Shown in pieces: positions 26,647 to 36,569 of a stretch of DNA of 64,000 bases. Below the pieces are notes generated by a model. That model did no database searches. It saw only the letters and a list, made by a program, of their open reading frames with translations, and was not told the DNA's origin. The DNA comes from Catenovulum sediminis (GTDB lineage: Bacteria > Pseudomonadota > Gammaproteobacteria > Enterobacterales > Alteromonadaceae), in assembly GCF_040270295.1 (NCBI RefSeq), contig NZ_JBELOE010000093.1. The stretch is one strand, 5' to 3'. How positions within the stretch are numbered: the stretch's first letter is position 1; each line of letters begins with the position of its first letter. Made by a program: the position numbers and the translations under genes.

Positions 26647-27549
26647 TTATTCGGTATAACACTGTAAATTCAGTTCTTCAGCCAATTGATTTAAGGCGCT
26701 GCTGTCGATAGAAAGCTGCATTGCATCCAGTACTTTTTGGTTAACATAGTAATCTTGATAACAGGCATATTGGTAGTTTTTTGCCTTGTCTGGATTTAAT
26801 AATAAATACTTTACGGCCAATAACGTATTTGGGTAGTCTGCATAGCTGGCGATTGCCGAACCAGCCTGAAATGTACCTGCCGAGTAGCCTATTGAAATTG
26901 TTTTATTTTGAAACATGTACTGCAAGACAACCCGCCCGATAGAGGCGTTAAACAGGTTTTCATCTGGCAAAATCACAAATGCATCAGCGCCTTCTAGCGC
27001 ACGTTTAATCACATAAAAGGGTTTTAAATTTTCGGCGTTATTTTGATACCAAACAACGTTGTTCAGTTCAGGCTTCCATACCTCTGCGACGCTTTGATCT
27101 AAGTAAGCAGAGGTCACTTTTTTATCGGCAAAAAAATGCTTTATTAGTTGATGGATACGCTGCGGTGAAGCCTGGTTATTGATAAACCGCCATTTATCAC
27201 AGACGTTGAGCGGTTCTGCACACACCAGCATTTGCAATTTTTTAACCTGATGAATATCAACGCCCATTACTAATACCGAATTCGCTCGGCTGTTTTTAAA
27301 GTGTTTTAAATAATGTTGTGCATTGTCAAAACCTGAAACTAATATCGGCAGGTTTTCGCTCATTTCCGGGTAAAATGGCAATATTTCAATTTCAGGTTGC
27401 AGTAGCGTTTGCGTGTAAAGTAACTGGCTTTTTGAAAAGTGCTGTAATGAAAAATATAGGCCGGCCTGCATCACTTGATTAGCCTTGACAGATACACTGC
27501 AAATGCCAAGCAACACATACACAACAAGCTTTAAGGTGTTTTTTTTCAT
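26647..27549 (-). CDS. periplasmic ABC substrate-binding-like protein
   Basis: A 300-residue secreted protein with a signal peptide (about residues 1-23, VSVKA). The two-lobed layout and segments such as LEGADAFVILPDENLFNASIGR and GYSAGTFQAGSAIASYADYP resemble the PF04392/TrpX-like substrate-binding proteins. No permease or ATPase gene is adjacent, so an orphan binding protein, perhaps a sensor partner, is likely. It is divergent from the BarA-type kinase gene across a 99-base gap, an arrangement that often links a periplasmic ligand-binding protein to a kinase. The ligand is unknown. Confidence 0.65.
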   Translation of the reverse strand: MKKNTLKLVVYVLLGICSVSVKANQVMQAGLYFSLQHFSKSQLLYTQTLLQPEIEILPFYPEMSENLPILVSGFDNAQHYLKHFKNSRANSVLVMGVDIHQVKKLQMLVCAEPLNVCDKWRFINNQASPQRIHQLIKHFFADKKVTSAYLDQSVAEVWKPELNNVVWYQNNAENLKPFYVIKRALEGADAFVILPDENLFNASIGRVVLQYMFQNKTISIGYSAGTFQAGSAIASYADYPNTLLAVKYLLLNPDKAKNYQYACYQDYYVNQKVLDAMQLSIDSSALNQLAEELNLQCYTE

Positions 27550-27648
27550 TTATCAGACATTACCCGTTTCGCTTTAAAAGCGTTTGCAGTTATAGTTAAC
27601 CGTAATATAAAGCATAACTCAGTCAGTAGCCCAAACCGAATTAAAACT

Positions 27649-30423
27649 ATGTTCAAGCCCAGCATTTTATTTAACGCCATCTTTTTTGCAATTATCCCCA
27701 GTATTTTAATGACTATTGGTATTTGTGGTTACATAGTGCACGCAACCAGTGTAGAGCGCGACAATTTAATTGAAGAGCAAGCCAAAAACTTAGTTGATTC
27801 AATTGGTTACGCCAGTGAATATAATTTAATCAGTATAAATAAAACCGGCCTGCAAAGTAAACTCCGAGATATTAACGCTACCTCATCGCTCCCCATTGCC
27901 AATATTTTAGTGTACGACGATACCGGCGAATTATTTGTCGCCTCTAACTACACACAAATTAATCATAGTTATAACGAAGCCGGCAGTTATGGTGTAAAAG
28001 TCACGCGCCCAGATAATTTACGATTAATTGTCAGTAGCCCGATTTTTGCATTCGACAATAGTTTTAATCAAACCGCGCAGTGGCAAGGCACCAGCCACAC
28101 AGCCCATCCAATTGGCCATGTGGTTTTGTTGCTTGATTTATCGGCTGAAACTTACCAGCGTTTTATTACTAATTTAAATTTATTTGTTTTAATCGGTATT
28201 GCCGCTTTGTTAACGGCAATGTTGATGATTGCCTTGGTTAATCGGGTGATCAGACCGGTTAAGGCGTTTGTCGAAGCGGTAAAACGTATTGGCAGTGGTG
28301 ATTTGCGTTATCGCTTAGATATTCCTGTGCAGTATGAATTTAATGAACTCAGAGACGGTATCAATGTGATGGCGGCTCAGTTGCAGCATAACCAGTCAAA
28401 ATTAGAATCGGAAATTGAAGACGCGACCCGCGATTTACAACAAAACCTGTTATTGGTTGAAGAAAAAAATGCAGAGCTGGATATAGCGCGTAAAGAGGCA
28501 TTAGAAGCCAGTAAAGTGAAATCGCAATTTTTAGCCACCATGTCGCATGAGGTTAGAACCCCGCTGAATGCAATTGTTGGTTTTACCAAAGAGTTAGAAA
28601 AAGCTGAATTACCCGACCCGTACGAAGATTATGTTAAAACCATTAATGCCTCTGCAGATAGCTTAATTGCCATCGTCAATGATGTACTAGATTTCTCGAA
28701 AATTGAAGCAGGTAAAATGGAGCTTGACCATTCTGCGTTTAATTTGTTGCGCACGGTTGAGGAAGTCACCAAATTAATGGCGCGCGATGCATTTGCGAAA
28801 GGCTTAGTGTTTTCAGTTGAATCTGATGCATTGCCGATTGCTGCAATTGGCGATCGCCACAGATTTAAACAAATATTGTCTAATTTACTGTCTAACGCCA
28901 TTAAGTTTACGCCCAAAGGGTTTGTCATTCTTCGCCTAAAAATCAACTCTGTATCTGAAAGCCAGCATATGCTGACGGTTGAAATTCAGGACTCAGGTAT
29001 TGGTATCAGTAAAGATAAACAAAGCAAACTTTTTAAAGCCTTTCATCAGGCCGATGCCAGTACCACCCGCAAATATGGCGGTACCGGTTTAGGGCTTGCA
29101 ATCACACATGGGTTGGTCAGCAAGATGAATGGTAAATTAAGCATTGAAAGTTCGCTGGGTAAAGGTTCTACTTTTACCCTGAATTTGCCTATTACCACAT
29201 CTAAACCCAACCGCGTTGAAAAACTTTCTCGTTTAAATAAAGCATTGGTGTTAGATCCGCATCCTGTCGCGTATACAGGGTATCGTATGTTATTTCAACA
29301 ACTGGGGATCGCAGCCGATATTTATTCAGAAATTGATGATTGGGAAAACCAACTCAGACAACAAGATAATTACGATTTAATTGTGATTGCCAGTGATTCT
29401 GATGAAGAGTCGCTTGAATTATTGCCATTGCAGGCCGCATACGCTGCTAAACAACAAACGGCTGCTTTAGTTGTGTTGGCAGTGCCCTTGTATACCTCGC
29501 TGCCTGAAACACATAAATCTTTGTTGGGTGACTGGCCGGTCACCGAAAAACCCTTCACTTTCAGTAAGCTTGAACAGGTTTGGTCACAACATAACAAATT
29601 ATCCTGGCTTGCCGAAGAAGACGATACTGAGGTTGTCGATATTTCAGCCAATCAGCCCGAACAGGGGCGGATAAAAATGCTGGCGGTTGACGACAATGAA
29701 ACCAATTTAAAGTTATTGTCTGCGATACTGCGCAAAGGTCGTGTTAATTTAACCACCACCTTTTCCGGTAAAGATGCCTGCTGCATTGCTGAAGAGGAAG
29801 AATTTGATTTAATTTTAATGGATGTGCAAATGCCAGAAATGGACGGCATTCAAACCACCGCCAAAATTAGACAAGGCATTTTAAACAAGCACACGCCTAT
29901 CATCGCGTTTACCGCTCATGCTTTTAAAGAAGAAAGAGAAAAGTTACTGCGCAGTGGTATGGATGACTACCTTGCCAAACCCATCGACATGGTTAAATTT
30001 AACCAATTAGTCAATAAATGGGTGGTTGGTGCGTCTGAACAAAACATAAAACCACCAACTAAAGCGCAAGTTGATAATGAAAAATGCGGTATCGATTGGA
30101 CACTTGCTCTGCAAAAAGCCAACAACAATCACGAAATTGCGGTAGAAATGTTAACCATGTTGGCATCGACCTTTGATGATGTTGAGCGCGACATTAAACA
30201 TGCCGCAAGTCAAAATGATTTTGCAACCCTGTTAGATGTTGTTCATAAGTTTCATGGCTCTACCTGCTATTCTGGCGTGCCTTACTTACGTTCGCTGGCC
30301 AATAATTTAGAGTCTCAATTGAAAAAAGACGTGCATATTAATGTAGATGAATTAATCGAAAGTCTGTTGCAAGAAATGCAAGTTGTTAAAAATGGGTTGG
30401 CTGAATTGCAGAGCAAAAGTTAA
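27649..30423 (+). CDS. barA: BarA-type tripartite hybrid sensor histidine kinase
   Basis: A 924-residue inner-membrane kinase with BarA architecture and length (E. coli BarA is 918). TM1 is at about 10-30, a periplasmic domain at about 31-175, TM2 at about 178-198, then HAMP. HisKA carries H300 in FLATMSHEVRTPLNAIVGF, and the ATPase domain has N, G1 and G2 boxes (NLLSNAIKFT, DSGIGIS, YGGTGLGLAI). A degenerate receiver (about 530-640) is followed by a true receiver with D725 (LMDVQMPEMDG) and an Hpt domain with H866 (VVHKFHGSTCYSG). In gammaproteobacteria BarA phosphorylates UvrY/GacA to control CsrA-binding small RNAs. No uvrY gene is in the window, as usual. Confidence 0.9.
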   Translation: MFKPSILFNAIFFAIIPSILMTIGICGYIVHATSVERDNLIEEQAKNLVDSIGYASEYNLISINKTGLQSKLRDINATSSLPIANILVYDDTGELFVASNYTQINHSYNEAGSYGVKVTRPDNLRLIVSSPIFAFDNSFNQTAQWQGTSHTAHPIGHVVLLLDLSAETYQRFITNLNLFVLIGIAALLTAMLMIALVNRVIRPVKAFVEAVKRIGSGDLRYRLDIPVQYEFNELRDGINVMAAQLQHNQSKLESEIEDATRDLQQNLLLVEEKNAELDIARKEALEASKVKSQFLATMSHEVRTPLNAIVGFTKELEKAELPDPYEDYVKTINASADSLIAIVNDVLDFSKIEAGKMELDHSAFNLLRTVEEVTKLMARDAFAKGLVFSVESDALPIAAIGDRHRFKQILSNLLSNAIKFTPKGFVILRLKINSVSESQHMLTVEIQDSGIGISKDKQSKLFKAFHQADASTTRKYGGTGLGLAITHGLVSKMNGKLSIESSLGKGSTFTLNLPITTSKPNRVEKLSRLNKALVLDPHPVAYTGYRMLFQQLGIAADIYSEIDDWENQLRQQDNYDLIVIASDSDEESLELLPLQAAYAAKQQTAALVVLAVPLYTSLPETHKSLLGDWPVTEKPFTFSKLEQVWSQHNKLSWLAEEDDTEVVDISANQPEQGRIKMLAVDDNETNLKLLSAILRKGRVNLTTTFSGKDACCIAEEEEFDLILMDVQMPEMDGIQTTAKIRQGILNKHTPIIAFTAHAFKEEREKLLRSGMDDYLAKPIDMVKFNQLVNKWVVGASEQNIKPPTKAQVDNEKCGIDWTLALQKANNNHEIAVEMLTMLASTFDDVERDIKHAASQNDFATLLDVVHKFHGSTCYSGVPYLRSLANNLESQLKKDVHINVDELIESLLQEMQVVKNGLAELQSKS

Positions 30424-30440
30424 AGAAAATATATCTTTAT

Positions 30441-30480
30441 AACTAGAACGAATAAAAAATTAGTATTTATTCTTTCCAGT
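30441..30480. other. imperfect hairpin after barA
   Basis: AACTAGAACGAATAAA and TTTATTCTTTCCAGTT pair over about 15 bp with three mismatches, the inner 7 bp (GAATAAA/TTTATTC) being perfect. It lies between barA and cysJ. It could be a weak terminator or an operator for the cys promoter; it has no clean T run. Confidence 0.4.
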
Positions 30481-30535
30481 TATCGTTATCCCATCTAAGC
30501 TATACCGCTCAATCAAGTCACGGATTTTTGGGAAT

Positions 30536-32332
30536 ATGTCTTCGCAAAACACAGAACTGTCAAGCCCTTTGGCAGCTGAGCAATTAACTCAGCTTAATAA
30601 AATTACGGCAAGCATGTCAACAAACCAGTTAGCATGGGTAAGTGGGTACCTATATGGTTTGTCACAAGCTGGTGCGCCGGCAGCAGGTTCATCTGCACCC
30701 GCAGCGCCAACAGAAATGCCAACTTTAACCGTGTTATTCGGCTCACAAACCGGTAACGCAAAAGGTGTCGCTCAACAAGCTGCAGCTGCTGCAGAAGCCG
30801 CAGGATTAAAAGTTCGCTGTGTATCAATGGCAGACTATAAACCTAAAGAGCTTAAAGGTGAGACGCACGTTCTTATCGCCAGTTGTACACAAGGTGAAGG
30901 CGATCCACCAGATGACGCTATTGAATTCCACGAATTTTTAGCCAGCAAAAAAGCACCTAAACTAGAAGGTGTTAAATATTCTGTTTTGGCTTTAGGTGAT
31001 TCTTCTTACGAATTTTTCTGCCAAACCGGTAAAGATTTCGATGAAAGATTTGCTAAATTAGGTGCAACTTCTGTTGAACCACGTGTCGACTGTGACGTTG
31101 AATACGAAACAGATGCAGCCGGTTGGGTTGAGCGTGCTGTCAGCGCTATAGCCAAAGATATTAAAGCAAATAGCGCAAGCCAAGTAACGGTTTCAGCGGC
31201 GGCTACACCAACGGCAACGGCTTCACAGTACAATAAAAAGAACCCGTTTACCGCGACCTTAGAAACAAATCAAAAAATTACAGGCCGCAACTCAGTTAAA
31301 GATATTCGTCATTTCGAAATTTCTTTAGAAGGTTCGGGTTTAACTTACCAAGCAGGCGATTCTTTAGGTATTTGGTTTAGAAACGATGAAAAAATCGTTG
31401 ACGAAATTATTGCAAAATTGTCGTTAGATGCAGATGCAAGCATCAGCGTTGATGACCAAACGGTTAGCTTAAAAGAAGCGTTAACCCGTTATTACGAGTT
31501 AACATTAAGCCACCCGGGTTTTGTTGCGAAATACGCAGAAGCAGCCAAAATTGAAGCGTTAACTAAACTGGCGGAAGACAGACATGCGTTACGCGAATAT
31601 TTAGACGCACGTCAAATTATCGATATCGTACGTGAACATCCGGCAGAATTAGCCGCAGAGCAGTTTATTGCTTGTTTACGTCGATTAACGCCAAGATTGT
31701 ATTCTATTGCCTCTAGCCAAGCAGATGTTGACGAAGAAGTGCATTTAACAGTTGCGGTTGTTAAATACGAAGCGTTTGGTGAAGAACACTATGGCGGCGC
31801 GTCTGGTTTCTTAGCTGAGCGTTTAGAAGAAGGTGGTGAAGTAGATGTGTTTGTAGAACACAGTCACTTTAGATTGCCAGAAGATAATTCGCCGGTCATC
31901 ATGGTAGGTCCGGGGACAGGTGTTGCGCCTTTCCGTGCCTTTATGCAGGAAATCGATGCAAATGATCGCGAAAACGACACTTGGTTGTTCTTTGGTAATC
32001 CAACCTTTACAGAAGACTTTTTGTATCAGGTCGAATGGCAAGATTATTTAAAACGTAATGTATTAAATAAAATTGATTTGGCTTTCTCGCGCGATCAAAA
32101 AGACAAAATTTATGTGCAGCATCGTTTATTAGAAAAAGCAGCCGATGTTTGGGCATGGTTAGAAAAAGGTGCTTACTTCTATGTTTGTGGTGATGCGACC
32201 CACATGGCAAAAGATGTACATGAAGCTTTAATTACCATTATCGAGCAGCAAGGCGGGAAAACCCGTGAAGATGCCGAAGCCTATGTGAACGAATTGCGTA
32301 AAAACAAACGCTATCAGAGAGATGTCTACTAA
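30536..32332 (+). CDS. cysJ: sulfite reductase flavoprotein subunit (alpha)
   Basis: A 598-residue NADPH-dependent flavoprotein, the normal CysJ length. It has an N-terminal FMN flavodoxin domain (VLFGSQTGNAKGVA, ASCTQGEGDPPDDA, LGDSSYEFFC), an FAD-binding domain (RLYSIASSQ, GASGFLAERL) and an NADP domain (MVGPGTGVAPFRAF, CGDATHMAKDV, ending KRYQRDVY). It passes electrons from NADPH through FAD and FMN to CysI, which reduces sulfite to sulfide in cysteine biosynthesis. The stop codon overlaps the cysI start by one base, so the two are translationally coupled. Confidence 0.98.
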   Translation: MSSQNTELSSPLAAEQLTQLNKITASMSTNQLAWVSGYLYGLSQAGAPAAGSSAPAAPTEMPTLTVLFGSQTGNAKGVAQQAAAAAEAAGLKVRCVSMADYKPKELKGETHVLIASCTQGEGDPPDDAIEFHEFLASKKAPKLEGVKYSVLALGDSSYEFFCQTGKDFDERFAKLGATSVEPRVDCDVEYETDAAGWVERAVSAIAKDIKANSASQVTVSAAATPTATASQYNKKNPFTATLETNQKITGRNSVKDIRHFEISLEGSGLTYQAGDSLGIWFRNDEKIVDEIIAKLSLDADASISVDDQTVSLKEALTRYYELTLSHPGFVAKYAEAAKIEALTKLAEDRHALREYLDARQIIDIVREHPAELAAEQFIACLRRLTPRLYSIASSQADVDEEVHLTVAVVKYEAFGEEHYGGASGFLAERLEEGGEVDVFVEHSHFRLPEDNSPVIMVGPGTGVAPFRAFMQEIDANDRENDTWLFFGNPTFTEDFLYQVEWQDYLKRNVLNKIDLAFSRDQKDKIYVQHRLLEKAADVWAWLEKGAYFYVCGDATHMAKDVHEALITIIEQQGGKTREDAEAYVNELRKNKRYQRDVY

Positions 32333-34035
32333 TGAGTGAAAAAAAATTAGCCGCTAACGAATACTTAAAAATTAACAGTAATTATCTGCGTGGCACACTT
32401 GAAGAAAGTCTAGCTGATATCACCACTGGCGCGGTTGCAGACGATGATACGCAGATAACCAAATTCCACGGTTTCTACATGCAAGACGATCGTGATATTC
32501 GTAACGAGCGTAAAAAGCAGAAGTTAGAACCCAAACACACATTCATGTTACGTGCCCGTGTACCGGGTGGCGTGATCGGTATGGAGCAATGGTTGGCCAT
32601 TGATGAAATCGCAAAAGAGTTAACAGACTATAACTCTATTCGATTAACGACACGCCAAACGTTTCAGTACCATGGTATTTTAAAACGTGATTTAAAACCG
32701 CTTATTAAAGGTTTATATCAGGTTAAGTTAGACTCAATTGCCGCTTGTGGTGACGTAAACCGTAATGTTATGGCAACCACTAACCCAATTCAGTCGCAGC
32801 TACAAAAAGACGTGTACGAATGGTCAGTTAAAATTTCTGAGCATTTATTGCCAAAAACACGTGCCTATTACGAGTTGTGGTTAGACGAAGAAAAAATCGA
32901 AACGTCAGCCGATACTGAGCAAGAGCCTGTATATGGCCAAACTTACTTACCGCGTAAGTTTAAAATTGCCGTTGCCGTACCACCGTATAACGATGTGGAT
33001 ATCAGCGCCAACGATTTAAGCTTTATCGCCATTGAAGATGAAAATGGTGGTTTAGCTGGCTTTAACGTAGCGGCAGGTGGTGGTATGGGTTCTACCCATG
33101 GTGATGTAAACACCTACCCTCAGTTAACGCGTGTGTTAGGTTTTATCAAACCAGAAGATACATTAGATTTTGCACAAGCGGTTATGTTAACGCAGCGTGA
33201 TAACGGTAACCGTTATGACAGAAAACGTGCGCGTACTAAATATACAGTTGATGATATGGGTGTAGATGCATTCCGTGAAGCAACTGAAAAACATGCCGGT
33301 AAGAAATTTGAACCTGCACGCCCTTACGAGTTTACTAGTCAGGCAGACCGATTTGGTTGGGTACAAGACATCAATGGCAAATGGCATTTAACGGTGTTTT
33401 TAGAAGCTGGCCGTATTGTCGATGATGAAACACGCACGGTAAAAACCGCACTTCGTGAAATAGCTAAAGTTCACAAAGGCGAATACCGCATGACGGCTAA
33501 TCAAAACATTATGATTTCTAATGTCGCAGAAGAAGACAAAGCCGAAATTGAAGGCATGTGCCACAAGTTTGGTTTGTTGGGTAAAGTTATCTCGCCGATT
33601 ATGCAAAACAGTATCGCTTGTGTGGCGTTACCTACTTGTGCATTGGCAATGGCTGAGTCTGAGCGTTATTTACCACGTCTTATCGAAAAGTTTGATGTAC
33701 TTGCTGAAAAACACGGCATTGCAGAGCAAGAAATTGTGACGCGTATGACGGGTTGCCCGAACGGTTGTGGTCGTCCGTTTTTAGCGGAAATCGGCATGGT
33801 GGGTAAAGGTCCAGGTAAATACAATTTATATCTAGGTGCAGATGGCCGTGGTACACGATTAAACCAAATGTACAAAGAGAATATCGGTGAAGAAGAAATT
33901 TTAGCGGTAATCGATGAGTTATTTGCTCGCTACAGTAAAGAACGTGAAGCAGATGAGCGTTTTGGTGACTATGTAGTGCGCGCTGGCTTTGTTAACCCTG
34001 TTTATGACGGTCGTGAGTTCCATGCCAACAACTGA
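32332..34035 (+). CDS. cysI: sulfite reductase hemoprotein subunit (beta)
   Basis: A 567-residue siroheme and 4Fe-4S protein (E. coli 570). The cluster cysteines are in SIACVALPTCALA and MTGCPNGCGRPF, and siroheme-contacting arginines are in RLTTRQTFQYHG. It catalyses six-electron reduction of sulfite to sulfide with CysJ. It is the second gene of cysJIH, and cysG (siroheme synthesis) follows, so cofactor supply and enzyme are clustered. Confidence 0.98.
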   Translation: MSEKKLAANEYLKINSNYLRGTLEESLADITTGAVADDDTQITKFHGFYMQDDRDIRNERKKQKLEPKHTFMLRARVPGGVIGMEQWLAIDEIAKELTDYNSIRLTTRQTFQYHGILKRDLKPLIKGLYQVKLDSIAACGDVNRNVMATTNPIQSQLQKDVYEWSVKISEHLLPKTRAYYELWLDEEKIETSADTEQEPVYGQTYLPRKFKIAVAVPPYNDVDISANDLSFIAIEDENGGLAGFNVAAGGGMGSTHGDVNTYPQLTRVLGFIKPEDTLDFAQAVMLTQRDNGNRYDRKRARTKYTVDDMGVDAFREATEKHAGKKFEPARPYEFTSQADRFGWVQDINGKWHLTVFLEAGRIVDDETRTVKTALREIAKVHKGEYRMTANQNIMISNVAEEDKAEIEGMCHKFGLLGKVISPIMQNSIACVALPTCALAMAESERYLPRLIEKFDVLAEKHGIAEQEIVTRMTGCPNGCGRPFLAEIGMVGKGPGKYNLYLGADGRGTRLNQMYKENIGEEEILAVIDELFARYSKEREADERFGDYVVRAGFVNPVYDGREFHANN

Positions 34036-34768
34036 TTTTACGCAATTACTGACTGCTGAAAAATCTGAGCAAGCTCAAGCATTAGAAAATATCAATGCTG
34101 AGCTTGAGAAGATGACACCGCAGCAAAGAGTTGAATGGGCGGCGGAAAATTTACCGCAGCCTCAAATTTTGTCTTCCAGCTTCGGAATTCAAGCAGCGGT
34201 AATGCTTAACTTGGTCAATACAGCCGTACCGGGCATTCCTGTTGTGTTAACCGACACAGGTTATTTGTTTCCGGAAACCTATGAGTTTATTGATCAGTTA
34301 ACCGAGCGCTTGCAACTAAACCTTAAAGTTTATCGTGCCCCTTGGAGTTCAGCGTGGCAAGAACAGCGCTGGGGTAAACTTTGGGAGCAAGGTGTTGAGG
34401 GTATTGAAAAATACAACCAAATCAACAAAGTTGAACCGATGAAACAGGCACTGGAAGAGCTGGATGCAAAAGTTTGGTATACCGGTTTGCGCCGCGATCA
34501 GGCAAGCTCAAGAGCCAACCTGCCGGTGTTGCAAATTAGTGCCGGACGTTTTAAATTTTATCCCATCATTGATTGGACAAACAAAGACGTTCATTATTAC
34601 CTGAAAGAGCATAACCTGCCGTATCACCCATTGTGGGATCAAGGTTATGTTTCAGTAGGTGACTGGCATACATCGCGCCCACTCGAGCTGGGTATGACAG
34701 AAGAAGAAACGCGCTTCTTTGGTTTAAAACGCGAATGTGGATTACATGAAGGCGGTAGTGGTATTTAA
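34022..34768 (+). CDS. cysH: phosphoadenosine phosphosulfate (PAPS) reductase
   Basis: A 248-residue thioredoxin-dependent PAPS reductase. The PP-loop-like SSSFGIQAAVMLNLV, TDTGYLFPETY and the C-terminal KRECGLHEGGSGI with the catalytic cysteine are all present. It lacks the extra cysteine pairs of iron-sulfur APS reductases, so PAPS is the likely substrate; the product, sulfite, feeds CysJI. The ATG at 34022 is taken; it overlaps the end of cysI by 14 bases. Longer frames begin inside cysI without family support. A strong terminator follows. Confidence 0.96.
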   Translation: MPTTDFTQLLTAEKSEQAQALENINAELEKMTPQQRVEWAAENLPQPQILSSSFGIQAAVMLNLVNTAVPGIPVVLTDTGYLFPETYEFIDQLTERLQLNLKVYRAPWSSAWQEQRWGKLWEQGVEGIEKYNQINKVEPMKQALEELDAKVWYTGLRRDQASSRANLPVLQISAGRFKFYPIIDWTNKDVHYYLKEHNLPYHPLWDQGYVSVGDWHTSRPLELGMTEEETRFFGLKRECGLHEGGSGI

Positions 34769-34815
34769 TGCGGATTCGTTAAATCCCCACCCAGTGTCAT
34801 TTACGCAATTCTAAG

Positions 34816-34847
34816 ACGCCCGCTATAATAAACGCGGGCGTTTTTTA
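34816..34847 (+). terminator. intrinsic terminator of cysJIH
   Basis: An 8-bp GC-rich stem, ACGCCCGC and GCGGGCGT, with a 10-base loop, followed by TTTTTTATTTAT. It lies 48 bases after the cysH stop and 27 bases before the cysG start, so cysG needs its own promoter or readthrough. Confidence 0.92.
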
Positions 34848-34873
34848 TTTATAAGCAGCAAATAGGTTTCAGC

Positions 34874-36292
34874 ATGGAACAATTTCCCATCTTTCTTAAT
34901 TTAGATAATTTCCCGTGTGCCGTAGTTGGTGGCGGAGATGTCGCATATCGTAAAGCCTGTGCACTGTTAAAAGCCAAAGCACAATTAACCATCATTGCAC
35001 CGGATATTTGCCAAGAGTTAGCGGAACTCATTGCTGAACAAAACATTGAACATATCGCTCAGGTTTGGACACCCAATTTAATTGCCGACATGCGTTTGGT
35101 GGTCGCAGCAACCGATGATGAAACCGTCAATACAAAAATTTACGAATATTGTGAAGCCCATAAAATTTTAATTAATGCGGTCGATCAACCTGCCATTTGT
35201 CGTTATACCACACCCTCTATTGTTGACCGCTCACCTATTTTAATCGCAATTTCATCCGCGGGTATGAGCCCTGTTTTGGCGCGCCGCATTCGCGCTATGA
35301 TTGAAACCGCCCTGCCCCAGTCGATTGCTGAAATAGCCGAGTATGCAGGTTCTATTCGAGGCAAGATTAAACAAGCATTTGGCAGTATTAATGAGCGCCG
35401 TTTGTTTTGGGAGAAGTTTTTTACCAGCTCAATTATGAGTCGTTTTAAACAAATGTCTGAACAAGACAAAACCCAACTGGTTGATACTTTAATTAATGGC
35501 GCAGAAACGCAAGGCGAAGTTTGGCTAGTGGGCGCTGGCCCAGGTGATCCTGAGCTGTTAACCATTAAAGCATTGCAAAAAATGCAATTGGCTGACGTGG
35601 TGGTTTATGATCGCTTAGTTTCGTCCAGCATTTTAGATTTAGCACGCAAAGATGCAGATTTTATTTGTGTTGGTAAACAAAAAAGCCTGCATTTAAAGCA
35701 GCAGGAAGAAATTAATGATCTGTTAGTGCGTTTAGCAAAAGAAGGCAAAAAAGTCTGCCGCTTAAAAGGTGGCGACCCGTTTATTTTTGGCCGCGGCGGT
35801 GAAGAATTAGAAACCTTGGTTGAAGCACACATTCCGTTTCAGGTGATCCCAGCGGTGACCGCTGCAGCCGGCTGCGCGAGCTATGCCGGTATCCCGTTAA
35901 CCCACAGAGACTATGCGCGTAAGGTGGTTTTTGTAACGGGGCAAAACAGTATCGCCGGTGAAGAGCCTGATTGGGCATCTTTGGTTCAACCCTATCAAAC
36001 TTTAGTGATTTATATGGGGGTGGGTAAATCGGCACAAGTGCAGCAAGGTCTCATTGCAGCTGGAATGCAAAGCGATATGCCCGTTGCGATAGTTGAAAAT
36101 GGCACGACAACACAGCAAAAAGTACACACTTGTTTGTTATCAGAACTGACCGACCTGCACCAAAGCAAAAAAATCGGCTCCCCTGCTTTGTTGATAATTG
36201 GTCATGTTGTTAAATTGCAGCAGCAATTAAATTGGTTTGATACGCAAGATGAAAACTCAACCCCCGCATTTAAAAATTATTTAATTAAATAA
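34874..36292 (+). CDS. cysG: siroheme synthase (trifunctional)
   Basis: A 472-residue fusion, slightly longer than the usual 457. The N-terminal CysG_N part (FPCAVVGGGDVAYRKACALL, about residues 1-205) is the NAD-dependent precorrin-2 dehydrogenase and ferrochelatase. The C-terminal SUMT part (GAGPGDPELLT at about 220, KGGDPFIFGRGGEE, ITHRDYA-type ending) methylates uroporphyrinogen III. The product is siroheme, the cofactor of CysI encoded just upstream. An ending of about 15 residues after the core is poorly conserved in what I recognise. Confidence 0.97.
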   Translation: MEQFPIFLNLDNFPCAVVGGGDVAYRKACALLKAKAQLTIIAPDICQELAELIAEQNIEHIAQVWTPNLIADMRLVVAATDDETVNTKIYEYCEAHKILINAVDQPAICRYTTPSIVDRSPILIAISSAGMSPVLARRIRAMIETALPQSIAEIAEYAGSIRGKIKQAFGSINERRLFWEKFFTSSIMSRFKQMSEQDKTQLVDTLINGAETQGEVWLVGAGPGDPELLTIKALQKMQLADVVVYDRLVSSSILDLARKDADFICVGKQKSLHLKQQEEINDLLVRLAKEGKKVCRLKGGDPFIFGRGGEELETLVEAHIPFQVIPAVTAAAGCASYAGIPLTHRDYARKVVFVTGQNSIAGEEPDWASLVQPYQTLVIYMGVGKSAQVQQGLIAAGMQSDMPVAIVENGTTTQQKVHTCLLSELTDLHQSKKIGSPALLIIGHVVKLQQQLNWFDTQDENSTPAFKNYLIK

Positions 36293-36295
36293 TAG

Positions 36296-36530
36296 ATCGG
36301 GCGACAATTGTGGGCGACATTTGTGGGCTGTCCTTTAGGGCGACAATTGTGGGTCGTCCTTTAGGGCGACAAATGTAGGGCGACAAATGTAGGGCGACAT
36401 TTGTGCATTATGCAAGATTTGTCGGGCTAAAGCCGCGACCTACATTTTAGCTACGAGCTGTGTAGGTCGGCCCTTTAGGGCGACATTTGTGCATGATTCA
36501 AGATTTGTCGGGCTGAAACCACGACCTATA
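36296..36530. repeat. degenerate REP-like palindromes after cysG
   Basis: Same family as the array at 63.0-63.8 kb. A full unit runs from TGTAGGTCGGCCCTTTAGGG at 36461 to about 36530. Before it, a partial unit ends with GTCGGGCTAAAGCCGCGACC and TACA at 36444 and has several repeated left-arm fragments (GGGCGACAATTGTG, GGGCGACAAATGTA). The cluster is followed by CTCGTAGCTCGTAGCTCGT. It sits between the convergent cysG and TIGR03899-like genes, a typical REP location. Confidence 0.85.
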
Positions 36531-36569
36531 TTACCAACGCTCGAAACTCGTAGCTCGTAGCTCGTCACT

